From contig CAKTEF010000039.1 in the NCBI GenBank assembly GCA_934547065.1, positions 1 through 6,659 on the forward strand: a stretch of 6,659 nucleotides of DNA, in the 5' to 3' direction. Positions 1 to 5,634 of this stretch are shown here, one piece after another. This stretch comes from an uncultured Faecalibacterium sp. (lineage in GTDB: Bacteria; Bacillota; Clostridia; Oscillospirales; Ruminococcaceae). Every line of letters starts with the position of its first letter. The first letter of the stretch is position 1. Position numbers and translations under genes: made by a program. The notes below the pieces were generated by a model. The model was not told the DNA's origin and searched no databases. It saw nothing but the letters and a program-made list of their open reading frames with translations.

Positions 1-2
1 CC

Positions 3-65
3 AGGAAATGTCTTGGTTGGAAATCGCCTGCTGAAGTCTTCTTTGAAAGTGTTGCACTTGATTGA
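3..65 (+). CDS. C-terminal tail of an IS30-family-like transposase (partial, cut by the window edge)
   Basis: The third plus-strand frame reads RKCLGWKSPAEVFF followed by ESVALD and a TGA stop at 63-65. This resembles the conserved end of IS30-family DDE transposases, whose last residues typically follow the pattern PRK-x-LG-[WFY]-K-[TS]-P-x-E-V-[FM] and then end within about 10 residues, often with VAL. The two bases before residue R are 'cc', compatible with the usual proline codon. Only about 20 residues are inside the window, so catalytic DDE residues cannot be seen. The frame runs toward the mfd stop codon, so the two genes are convergent. The call rests on motif memory from a short peptide; a chance frame is possible, but the match in both sequence and stop position is good. 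Confidence 0.6.
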   Translation, partial: RKCLGWKSPAEVFFESVALD

Positions 66-74
66 CAATCTGCC
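48..74 (+). mobile_element. Probable right terminal inverted repeat / outer end of the IS30-like element
   Basis: The stretch beginning GTGTTGCACTTGATTGACAA overlaps the last codons of the transposase frame and is of the kind found at the right end of many IS30-family elements, where the terminal repeat overlaps or directly follows the transposase stop. The left end lies outside the window, so the repeat cannot be matched and the outer boundary is uncertain by several bases (roughly 68-76). The 20-odd bases between this end and the mfd stop codon (96-98) would then be original mfd downstream DNA. Both the presence and the exact limits of the element are inferred. Confidence 0.4.
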
Positions 75-95
75 GCTTTGGCAGTGCGGGAAAGC

Positions 96-3000
96 TTACG
101 ACTTTTGTGCTAGGATCTCCGCCATGGCTTTCAGGATGCTTTGCAGCAGTTCCAGCGGTTTTTCGTCGGACTGCAGGGTGACGGAGAGGTAGGGCTTTGC
201 CCCCGCTCCGGCGGTGACGCGGCCATTGAATGCCACCAGCAGGCCCCGGATCATGGCCACATCCAGCGTTTCCAGCTGAAGCAGCAGGGTGTCCTTTTTC
301 TGAGTCACCTCGTACACGCCCACGGCGGTGGCCTGCACCCGCACCAACGAGACATTGACCAGGTCGCTGACCGAGGGCGGCGGGTCGCCGTAGCGGTCGA
401 TCAGCTCATCCAGCACATCGGCGGCATCTTCCGCCGTCTGGATGGCGGCAATGCGCTTGTAGGCTTCGATGCGGCCGGGGCCGTCGGCAATGTATTTTTC
501 GGGGATGTAGGCATCCACCCGCAGATCCACCAGGCACTCGCTCTTGTCGCGCTGCACCGGCTCGCCCTTGGCGCGGGCAATGGCCTGGCCCAGCATCTTG
601 ACATACAGGTCGTAGCCCACGGCCTCCATGTGGCCGTGCTGGCTGTGGCCCAGCAGGCTGCCCGCACCGCGGATCTGCAGATCGCGCATGGCGATACGGA
701 AGCCGGAGCCGAATGCCGTGAACTCCCGGATGGCGGAAAGCCGCTTCTGGGCAATGTCGGTCAGGGTCTTGTCCCGCCGGAACGTGAAGTAGGCATAGGC
801 TTTGCGGCCGCTGCGGCCCACCCGGCCCCGGATCTGGTACAGCTGGGCCAGACCCATCCGGTCGGCATCCTCAATGATGAGGGTGTTGCAGTTGCGCACG
901 TCGATCCCGGTCTCGATCAGGGTGGTGCAGACCAGAATGTCGATCTCGCCGTTCAGCAGGTGCTGCCAGACGGGGTTCAGCTCCTCCTCGGTCATCTTGC
1001 CGTGGGCAATGCCCACGCGGGCCCCCGGCACCAGCTGGCTGACATGGGCGGCCGTGGACTCGATGTTGTCCACCCGGTTGTGCAGGTAGTACACCTGGCC
1101 GCCGCGCGCCAGCTCCTTTTTCATGGCCTCGGCAAGGATCACGTCGTTGTATTCCAGCACGAACGTTTCCACGGGCTGGCGCTCGATGGGCGGCTGCTCG
1201 ATGGTGGAAAGGTCGCGGATGCCGCTCATGGCCATGTTCAGGGTGCGGGGGATGGGCGTGGCCGAAAGGGTGAGCATATCCACCCCGATGAAATTCTCCT
1301 TGAGCTTTTCTTTGTGCTTGACCCCAAAGCGCTGCTCCTCGTCAATGATGACAAGGCCCAGGTCGTGGAAGCGCACATCCTTGGACAGCAGCCGGTGGGT
1401 GCCCACCACGATGTCCACGCTGCCCGCCTGCAGGCCCCGCAGCGTTTCCTTTTGCTGCTTAGGGGTGCGGAAGCGGGAGAGCATCCCCACCTTGACGGGG
1501 AACGCCTCCATGCGGGAGAGGATGGTGTTGTAGTGCTGCCAGGCCAGCAGGGTGGTGGGGGCCAGGATGGCGCACTGCTTGCCGCCCATCACGCACTTGA
1601 ACGCGGCGCGCAGGGCCACCTCCGTTTTGCCTACGCCCACGTCGCCGCAGAGCAGGCGGTCCATGGGGCAGGGCTTTTCCATGTCGTTCTTGATCTCGGC
1701 CGTGGCGTGGAGCTGGTCGTCCGTTTCGTCGTACTCAAAGCGGGTCTCAAAATCGTTCTGCCAGTCGCCGTCGGGCGGGAACGCATAGCCGACAGCCTGC
1801 CTGCGGCGGGCGTACAGCTCGATCAGCTCCTGGGCCATCTCCTCGGTGGCCTTTTTTACTTTGGCGCGGGTGCGCTGCCACTCGGCACCGCCCAGCTTTG
1901 CCAGTTTCACCTTTTCCTCGTCGCCGGGGGCGGTGTAGCGGGAAAGCAGGTCCAGCTGGGTCACGGGCACATACAGCACGTCGGAGCCGGAATATTGGAT
2001 CTTGAGGTAATCCTTGATGGCTCCCTGAACTTCCAGCCGCTGGATGCCCGCATACATGCCGATGCCGTGGCTCTGGTGTACCACATAGTCGCCGGGCTTG
2101 ACATCGGCCAGGCTGGACAGGGCGTTTTTGTTTTTCTTCCTCTTTTTGGCCTCGGCGGCCTCGGCATCCAGACCGTGCCTGCGGCTGGACAGAACCGCCG
2201 CATGGGCAAACGGGAACGTGCATCCGGCGGTCAGATGTCCGGGCAGCACCTGCACGATGCCCTTGGCGGGCCGCACATCGCGGCTCATGCTCACCGAGTA
2301 GCCCTTGTCGGCCAGATCGCGGGTGAGCGCGGCAGCGCCCTTGGGGGTGCCTGCAAACAGGGTGACGGCATAGCCCTGGGCAACGAGCGGATCCAGATCC
2401 TCCTGCAGCGAGGCCAGGTCGCCGCCCCAGTTGGGGGCCGCAAAGGCCTCGGCGTTGATGAGGTCTTTCAGCCGGAACTCGTTCATGCCGCGCAAAAAGT
2501 TTTCGCACAGCAGGGTGCTGTGGTTCTGGGCGGCAATGACAAGATCATCCATGGTCTGGTACAGCACGTCCAGCCCGGGGCAGAGCACGCCCTCCTCCAG
2601 CAGACCGGTCAGTTCCTCGCCGCGCCGGAACTCGGTGGCCTTTTGGGCATCCCGGATGCCGCCCACTTCGTCCAGGATGAACAGCGGCGCGTCCAGGTGG
2701 TCCAGCAGGGTGGCGGGCTGCGGATAGCGCAGGCCGTAATATTTATCCATGGCTTCCGGCATCAGGCCGGAGTCCAGCTGGGAAAGATCGGCTTCGGTGG
2801 CCTTTTCCAGCGCGGTGCGGCGCTTGCCGCGTGCCTTTTTGATGGCGGTGCGCAGGGCCTCGGCCGTGTCGGCCGTGCTGCCAAACAGCACCTCGCGGGC
2901 AGGGGAAAGATAGATCTTTTCCAGCGTGCCGTCCCGCCGCTGGGTCAGCAGGTCGAACGAGGCCAGGGAGTCGATCTCATCGTCCCAGTATTCCACACGG

Positions 3001-3560
3001 GCGGGCTGGCGCATATCGGGGGCATAGATGTCCACGATGTCGCCGCGCACGCTGAACTGGCCGGGGCCGTCCACCTGGCTGCGCCGGACATACCCGGCGG
3101 CAAACAGCCGTTCCACCAGTGTTTCACGGTTGTAGACCATGCCGGGCTTGAGCGTCAGGGTGTTTTTCAAAAATTCATCGCGGGGGACGGTGTATTGCAG
3201 CAGGGCTTCGGCGGGGACGCAGACGGCGTTCAGCCGCCCGCCCGCCAGTGCGCCCAGCACCGAAAGGCGGCGGTACTCGTACTCGCGGCCCGCGCCCTCC
3301 ACCGGGCGCAGCATGAAGTCGCGGGGCGGGAACACCGCCGCCGTCAGACCCAGCGCCTTGAGGTCGTCGGCAAAATGGGTGGCCTCGGGCTCGCCGGGGG
3401 TCACGATGCACACTACCCGGCCAAGGTCTTTTTGCAGGGCGGCATACAGCAGCGCCCGGCCCGCAGGCGGCAGGCCGAACAGCGCCGCCGGGCCGGGCTT
3501 TGCAAAGCTGGCCGCGATCTTCTGGTATTCTGCTGTGTTTTTCAGCAGTGCTTCGTACAT
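96..3560 (-). CDS. mfd: Transcription-repair coupling factor Mfd
   Basis: Full-length Mfd of 1154 residues, within the usual 1140-1180 range. It is a cytoplasmic ATP-driven DNA translocase that pushes or displaces RNA polymerase stalled at lesions and hands the site to UvrA. Domains in order: UvrB-homology region (about 25-350), a basic linker KKRKKNKNA (472-480), RNA-polymerase-interacting CarD-like domain (about 486-545, with GDYVVHQSHGIG), RecG-like translocase (about 575-950), TRG motif region (951-990, GSGFRIAMRDLQIRGAG) and the C-terminal D7 domain (about 1005-1150). Helicase motifs are intact: Walker A GDVGVGKTE (639-647), DEEQ (740-743), SATPIPR (766-772) and QIRGRVGRSG (909-918). Motif Ia reads PTTLLAWQHY, with W674 where most Mfd proteins have Q. 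The ATG is preceded by AGGAGG (3567-3572) at 6 nt spacing. It lies 63 nt after pth and is probably cotranscribed with it. No clear terminator follows; an IS30-like end lies just beyond the stop. Confidence 0.98.
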   Translation of the reverse strand: MYEALLKNTAEYQKIAASFAKPGPAALFGLPPAGRALLYAALQKDLGRVVCIVTPGEPEATHFADDLKALGLTAAVFPPRDFMLRPVEGAGREYEYRRLSVLGALAGGRLNAVCVPAEALLQYTVPRDEFLKNTLTLKPGMVYNRETLVERLFAAGYVRRSQVDGPGQFSVRGDIVDIYAPDMRQPARVEYWDDEIDSLASFDLLTQRRDGTLEKIYLSPAREVLFGSTADTAEALRTAIKKARGKRRTALEKATEADLSQLDSGLMPEAMDKYYGLRYPQPATLLDHLDAPLFILDEVGGIRDAQKATEFRRGEELTGLLEEGVLCPGLDVLYQTMDDLVIAAQNHSTLLCENFLRGMNEFRLKDLINAEAFAAPNWGGDLASLQEDLDPLVAQGYAVTLFAGTPKGAAALTRDLADKGYSVSMSRDVRPAKGIVQVLPGHLTAGCTFPFAHAAVLSSRRHGLDAEAAEAKKRKKNKNALSSLADVKPGDYVVHQSHGIGMYAGIQRLEVQGAIKDYLKIQYSGSDVLYVPVTQLDLLSRYTAPGDEEKVKLAKLGGAEWQRTRAKVKKATEEMAQELIELYARRRQAVGYAFPPDGDWQNDFETRFEYDETDDQLHATAEIKNDMEKPCPMDRLLCGDVGVGKTEVALRAAFKCVMGGKQCAILAPTTLLAWQHYNTILSRMEAFPVKVGMLSRFRTPKQQKETLRGLQAGSVDIVVGTHRLLSKDVRFHDLGLVIIDEEQRFGVKHKEKLKENFIGVDMLTLSATPIPRTLNMAMSGIRDLSTIEQPPIERQPVETFVLEYNDVILAEAMKKELARGGQVYYLHNRVDNIESTAAHVSQLVPGARVGIAHGKMTEEELNPVWQHLLNGEIDILVCTTLIETGIDVRNCNTLIIEDADRMGLAQLYQIRGRVGRSGRKAYAYFTFRRDKTLTDIAQKRLSAIREFTAFGSGFRIAMRDLQIRGAGSLLGHSQHGHMEAVGYDLYVKMLGQAIARAKGEPVQRDKSECLVDLRVDAYIPEKYIADGPGRIEAYKRIAAIQTAEDAADVLDELIDRYGDPPPSVSDLVNVSLVRVQATAVGVYEVTQKKDTLLLQLETLDVAMIRGLLVAFNGRVTAGAGAKPYLSVTLQSDEKPLELLQSILKAMAEILAQKS

Positions 3561-3590
3561 CGGAAACCTCCTCTCGTGGTCACGCTGCGC

Positions 3591-3629
3591 GGTTAAGCGA
3601 ACCGACCCGCAGGGTCGGTTCGCTTAACC
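3591..3629. repeat. 18-bp perfect inverted repeat (3-nt loop) across the pth-mfd junction
   Basis: The left arm GGTTAAGCGAACCGACCC (3591-3608) and its exact reverse complement (3612-3629) are separated by GCA. On the minus-strand transcript the 5' arm carries the last bases of the pth coding sequence and its TAA stop (3626-3624); the 3' arm ends 18 nt before the mfd Shine-Dalgarno. There is no T-tract on either side, so it is not a normal rho-independent terminator. It could be a REP/MITE-like interspersed palindrome, an mRNA-stabilising or processing hairpin between cistrons, or a rho-dependent or attenuation structure. The structure is seen directly; its role is unknown. Confidence 0.9.
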
Positions 3630-4202
3630 ATTGTACTTGCTCTGTGCCAGCCCCAGCTTGCCGTCCATGATGAGCCTGGCAGCCGCTTCCAGGTCGGGGT
3701 AACGGTCGGCCATGGCCTTGGCATCCTCGGCCGGGAACTTGCCCAGCACCCAGTCGGCCAGGTCGTAGTCCGGGCGGGGCTTGGCCCCCACGCCGATGCG
3801 GATGCGGGGAAAGTTCTCCCTGCCTAAGCGTGCGATGATGCTTTTCAGGCCGTTGTGGCCGCCCGCCGAGCCGGAAGGCCGGATGCGCAGTTTGCCGGGG
3901 CTCTGGGTGATGTCGTCGCACAGGACGATGACGTGATCGGCAGGGATCTTGAAAAAGCCTGCCAGCGGTGCGATGGAATCGCCCGAAAGGTTCATGTAGG
4001 TCAGGGGCTTGAGCAGGACCACCTTGCGGCCGTCCACTTCGCCCTGGCCCCACAGCCCCTGGAACTTGGTCTTGCTGACGGAGATGCCCCATTTGCCGGC
4101 AAGATAATCCAGCGCGGCAAAGCCTGCGTTGTGGCGGGTTCCGTCGTATTTTGCTTCCGGGTTGCCAAGGCCCGCGATCAGCCAGATGTCGTTTGTGTTC
4201 AT
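3624..4202 (-). CDS. pth: Peptidyl-tRNA hydrolase
   Basis: Encodes 192 residues, the normal size for bacterial Pth, a cytosolic esterase that cleaves peptidyl-tRNA released from stalled ribosomes and so recycles tRNA. The family signature is complete: GLGNP (11-15, N14), the catalytic histidine in TRHNAG (H24), TYMNLSG (N71), the acidic pair in VLCDD (D96 equivalent to the catalytic aspartate) and GSAGGHNGLKS (H116, N117). The start was set at the ATG at 4202 because the family begins only a few residues before the GLGNP strand. The reading frame stays open upstream to an ATG at 4325, but those 41 extra residues have no Pth character. The ribosome site is weak: AAAGG lies about 14 nt before the ATG. 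The stop codon lies inside an 18-bp perfect hairpin. It is followed by mfd after 63 nt, as in the classical spoVC-mfd neighbourhood. Confidence 0.97.
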   Translation of the reverse strand: MNTNDIWLIAGLGNPEAKYDGTRHNAGFAALDYLAGKWGISVSKTKFQGLWGQGEVDGRKVVLLKPLTYMNLSGDSIAPLAGFFKIPADHVIVLCDDITQSPGKLRIRPSGSAGGHNGLKSIIARLGRENFPRIRIGVGAKPRPDYDLADWVLGKFPAEDAKAMADRYPDLEAAARLIMDGKLGLAQSKYNG

Positions 4203-4227
4203 GATATGATGTTTGACCTTTTCTTTG

Positions 4228-4272
4228 AAAAATAGTGTGATACAACAATTATCGCAATTTTCAAAAATAGTG
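4228..4272. repeat. Direct repeat AAAAATAGTG x2 in the pth leader
   Basis: AAAAATAGTG occurs at 4228-4237 and again at 4263-4272, 35 bp apart, in an AT-rich leader before pth. In this base composition a 10-bp direct repeat may be chance, but no coding function explains it. No further copies are seen in the spacer. Confidence 0.35.
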
Positions 4273-4299
4273 CCTATCAAAACGGCATATTTGCGATAT

Positions 4300-4341
4300 G
4301 CAGTTTGCGGATGTTGCTTGTGCATTAAAAACGCAAACTGC
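4300..4341. repeat. 10-bp inverted repeat at the predicted pth transcription start
   Basis: GCAGTTTGCG (4300-4309) and its perfect complement CGCAAACTGC (4332-4341) are separated by 22 bp, so the arm centres are 32 bp apart, about three helical turns. The right arm covers the predicted pth start of transcription. The pair could be operator half-sites or a leader hairpin with a large loop. A second perfect repeat, GCATAT-TTGCG-ATATGC (4285-4301), shares two bases with the left arm. The repeats are seen directly; a regulatory role is inference. Confidence 0.5.
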
Positions 4342-4345
4342 TATA

Positions 4346-4354
4346 AGTATAACA
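4346..4354 (-). promoter_or_regulatory. Candidate extended -10 promoter for pth-mfd
   Basis: Reading the minus strand, TGTTATACT gives a TGn extension followed by a TATACT -10 hexamer (5 of 6 to TATAAT). No good -35 lies at 16-18 bp, which extended -10 promoters tolerate. Transcription would start near 4339, giving a pth leader of about 137 nt. A second candidate, a perfect TATAAT at 4383-4378 with a poor TTGTAT -35 (4407-4402, 18-bp spacer), lies upstream against the preceding terminator. Either or both may be used; there is no direct evidence. Confidence 0.4.
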
Positions 4355-4405
4355 TACGCGCGCGCAAAAAGATATACATTATAAACGAATCGCGGCGCAG
4401 GATAC

Positions 4406-4440
4406 AAAAAAATGCCCTCAGTCCACACAGGGCCGAGGGC
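4406..4440 (-). terminator. Rho-independent terminator of the glmU-like gene
   Basis: On the minus strand, a GCCCTC / GAGGGC stem (4440-4435 with 4419-4414) closes a 15-nt loop, then one A and an uninterrupted run of seven T (4412-4406). It begins 18 nt after the acetyltransferase stop codon. It should stop most read-through into pth, so pth-mfd needs its own promoter, in line with the candidate -10 elements just downstream. Confidence 0.8.
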
Positions 4441-4458
4441 GAACGGCCGCTCAGAAGA

Positions 4459-5217
4459 TCACTTGTTCTGCTCAGCTTCCAGCTTCTGCTTTTTTGCGAT
4501 GTAGGCTTCCATTTTGGGTTCGGCCCAGCCCTCCAGATTGGTCTGGCGCTCGCGGGCGATGCCCAGCGCCTGGGCGGGCACATCCTTGGTGATGGTGCTG
4601 CCTGCGGCGGTGTAAGCGCCGTCCCCTACCTTGACCGGGGCCACCAGGTTGGTGTTGCAGCCGATGAAGCAGTAATCTCCGATCGTGGTGCGGAACTTAT
4701 CCTTGCCGTCGTAGTTGCAGGTCACGGTGCCGCAGCCGAAGTTGCAGTACTTGCCCACATCGCTGTCGCCGATGTAGGTCAGGTGGCTCACGGTGTTGCC
4801 GCGGGCAAAGTTGGAGTTCTTGGTCTCCACATAGGCGCCCAGATGCACGCCGTAGTCGGTGACGGTGTTCACCCGCACATGGGTGAAGGGGCCGATGTTG
4901 TTGTGGGGGCCGATGTGGCTGCCGTAGATCTGGCTGGCATTCACGGCAGTGCCCTCGTCCACGGTGCTGTCCTCGATGAGGGTGTTGGGGCCGATGACGC
5001 AGCCTGCGCCGATGACCGTCTTGCCCCGCAGGATGGTGCCCGCAAGGATCACAGCGCCCGGGGCAATGACCACCTCCGGGTCGATCTGCACGGTGCGGCT
5101 GTTGATGACAACGCCGTTTGCAATGTGCTGCACAAGGATGTCCTCGCGGGCAGCCTCGGCGGCGTCCAGCTGTGCCAGAGCAGCGGCGCGGGCCTGTTCA
5201 GAAATAGGATTCTGCAT
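4459..5217 (-). CDS. Stand-alone GlmU-type glucosamine-1-phosphate N-acetyltransferase (C-terminal half of GlmU)
   Basis: Encodes 252 residues matching the linker helix and left-handed beta-helix domain of GlmU, which acetylates glucosamine-1-phosphate with acetyl-CoA on the way to UDP-GlcNAc. Residues about 20-36 (AAREDILVQHIANGVVI) match the GlmU interdomain helix; hexapeptide repeats fill about 45-210. Active-site positions known from E. coli GlmU are kept: R115, K133 (VETKNS), H145 and Y148 (HLTYIGD), N168-Y169 (NYDG), K174, A204 or A205, and R222. C187 replaces the E. coli S405, as in Bacillus. The family tail QTNLEGW (225-231) is present. The N-terminal uridylyltransferase half (LAAGxGTRM motif) is absent, and none is visible upstream. 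Full GlmU is about 450 residues. A good Shine-Dalgarno AAGGGAG (5232-5226) lies 8 nt before the ATG. The gene ends at a terminator and is divergent from ppdK. Another hexapeptide sugar acetyltransferase is possible but less likely given the conserved residues. Confidence 0.92.
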   Translation of the reverse strand: MQNPISEQARAAALAQLDAAEAAREDILVQHIANGVVINSRTVQIDPEVVIAPGAVILAGTILRGKTVIGAGCVIGPNTLIEDSTVDEGTAVNASQIYGSHIGPHNNIGPFTHVRVNTVTDYGVHLGAYVETKNSNFARGNTVSHLTYIGDSDVGKYCNFGCGTVTCNYDGKDKFRTTIGDYCFIGCNTNLVAPVKVGDGAYTAAGSTITKDVPAQALGIARERQTNLEGWAEPKMEAYIAKKQKLEAEQNK

Positions 5218-5423
5218 GAAAAAATCTCCCTTCCCACCAAAGCGCGCGGCGGAAGAGAGACAGAAAAGGCGACCGGAAAATTGTTGCCTGTCCGCCCCAG
5301 CATACCCGCTGCGGAAAGCTTTGTTCCGACAAAATAAAATTTGAAAAGTTACAGGGATAGAAAGTTGTATCCAACAGGACGAGAAATCGCGTGTATAAAC
5401 AAAAAACCTCTCGAACTTTCTCC
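5218..5423 (-). other. Long, partly structured 5' leader of the glmU-like gene
   Basis: This 206-nt stretch has no convincing gene. The predicted transcript starts with GAAAGTT then CGAGA (5420-5410 region), which can pair with TCTCG near 5384-5380 and AACTTTC at 5366-5360, leaving a 13-nt bulge that contains part of a smaller hairpin GGATA/TATCC (5355-5372). A second small stem CGGAA/TTCCG lies at 5312-5328. No known riboswitch class, T-box or glmS-ribozyme core was recognised. The frame of the downstream gene is open for some distance upstream, but it shows no GlmU N-terminal motif. Confidence 0.35.
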
Positions 5424-5429
5424 CATTCT

Positions 5430-5458
5430 ATACTACCTTAAAACTTGGAGAATTTCAA
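5430..5458 (-). promoter_or_regulatory. Promoter for the glmU-like gene
   Basis: The minus strand has TTGAAA (5458-5453, 5 of 6 to the -35 consensus), a 17-bp spacer and TAGTAT (5435-5430, 4 of 6 to the -10). Transcription would begin near 5423, leaving a leader of about 205 nt before the ATG. No better pair was found closer to the gene, though a minor one around TATACA near 5395 cannot be excluded. Confidence 0.5.
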
Positions 5459-5503
5459 GAGATTTGCATAAAAAATAACAGACAAATTCGGGATTTTGCA
5501 TGG

Positions 5504-5531
5504 TGGAAAGGAATGGATTTTCTGGTATAAT
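5504..5531 (+). promoter_or_regulatory. Extended -10 promoter of ppdK
   Basis: TGGTATAAT (5523-5531) combines a TGn extension with a perfect TATAAT. TGGAAA at 5504-5509 is a 4-of-6 -35 at 16-bp spacing. Transcription should start near 5538, about 97 nt before the ppdK ATG. The divergent promoter of the glmU-like gene begins only about 45 bp to the left, so the two may influence each other. Confidence 0.7.
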
Positions 5532-5555
5532 AGTTTAGCATTCACAAAACAATGT

Positions 5556-5612
5556 TCATCGTACGTTCAAGACAAGGCAAACGATGAGACCGCGGCTGCC
5601 ATGCCGCCGGTC
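5556..5612 (+). promoter_or_regulatory. Two adjacent hairpins in the ppdK leader
   Basis: The first is TCATCGT (5556-5562) with ACGATGA (5581-5587), a 7-bp stem around an 18-nt loop. The second starts at the very next base: GACCG-CGGC (5588-5596) pairs with GCCG-CGGTC (5603-5612) with one bulged C at 5607 and a TGCCAT loop. It has no T-tract and ends 6 nt before the Shine-Dalgarno GGGAGG (5619-5624), so the ribosome site stays free. They may stabilise a highly expressed mRNA or serve in regulation; this is inferred from folding by eye. Confidence 0.5.
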
Positions 5613-5634
5613 ACGAATGGGAGGTAAACAACGC

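Noticed and set aside
1..192. First plus-strand frame open from the window edge to a TAG at 190
   Set aside because: It continues into the antisense of mfd and shows no family pattern, whereas the third frame gives an IS30-like tail with a well-placed stop.
141..3596. Very long plus-strand open frame (1151 codons) antisense to mfd
   Set aside because: It is the mirror of a GC-rich gene whose codon bias removes stops on the opposite strand. The translation is rich in G, H, Q, A and V without any family motif, while the minus strand encodes a textbook Mfd.
3591..3629. The pth-mfd hairpin as a rho-independent terminator
   Set aside because: Neither strand has a T-tract after the stem, and the stem overlaps the pth stop codon, so intrinsic termination is unlikely.
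3580..4248. 222-codon minus-strand frame overlapping pth
   Set aside because: Out-of-frame reading of pth with arginine/proline-rich composition; the Pth signature is in the other frame.
4203..4325. 41-residue N-terminal extension of Pth
   Set aside because: The frame is open by chance in AT-rich DNA and contains the predicted promoter start and repeats; family members start just before GLGNP.
4213..5337. 374-codon plus-strand frame over the glmU-like gene and spacer
   Set aside because: Shadow of the acetyltransferase on the opposite strand. It also runs through the terminator and AT-rich spacer, with no recognisable domain.
5218..5634. Remnant of the GlmU N-terminal domain, or a small gene, in the divergent spacer
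   Set aside because: No nucleotidyltransferase motif was found in any frame; the spacer is filled by two divergent promoters and leaders.
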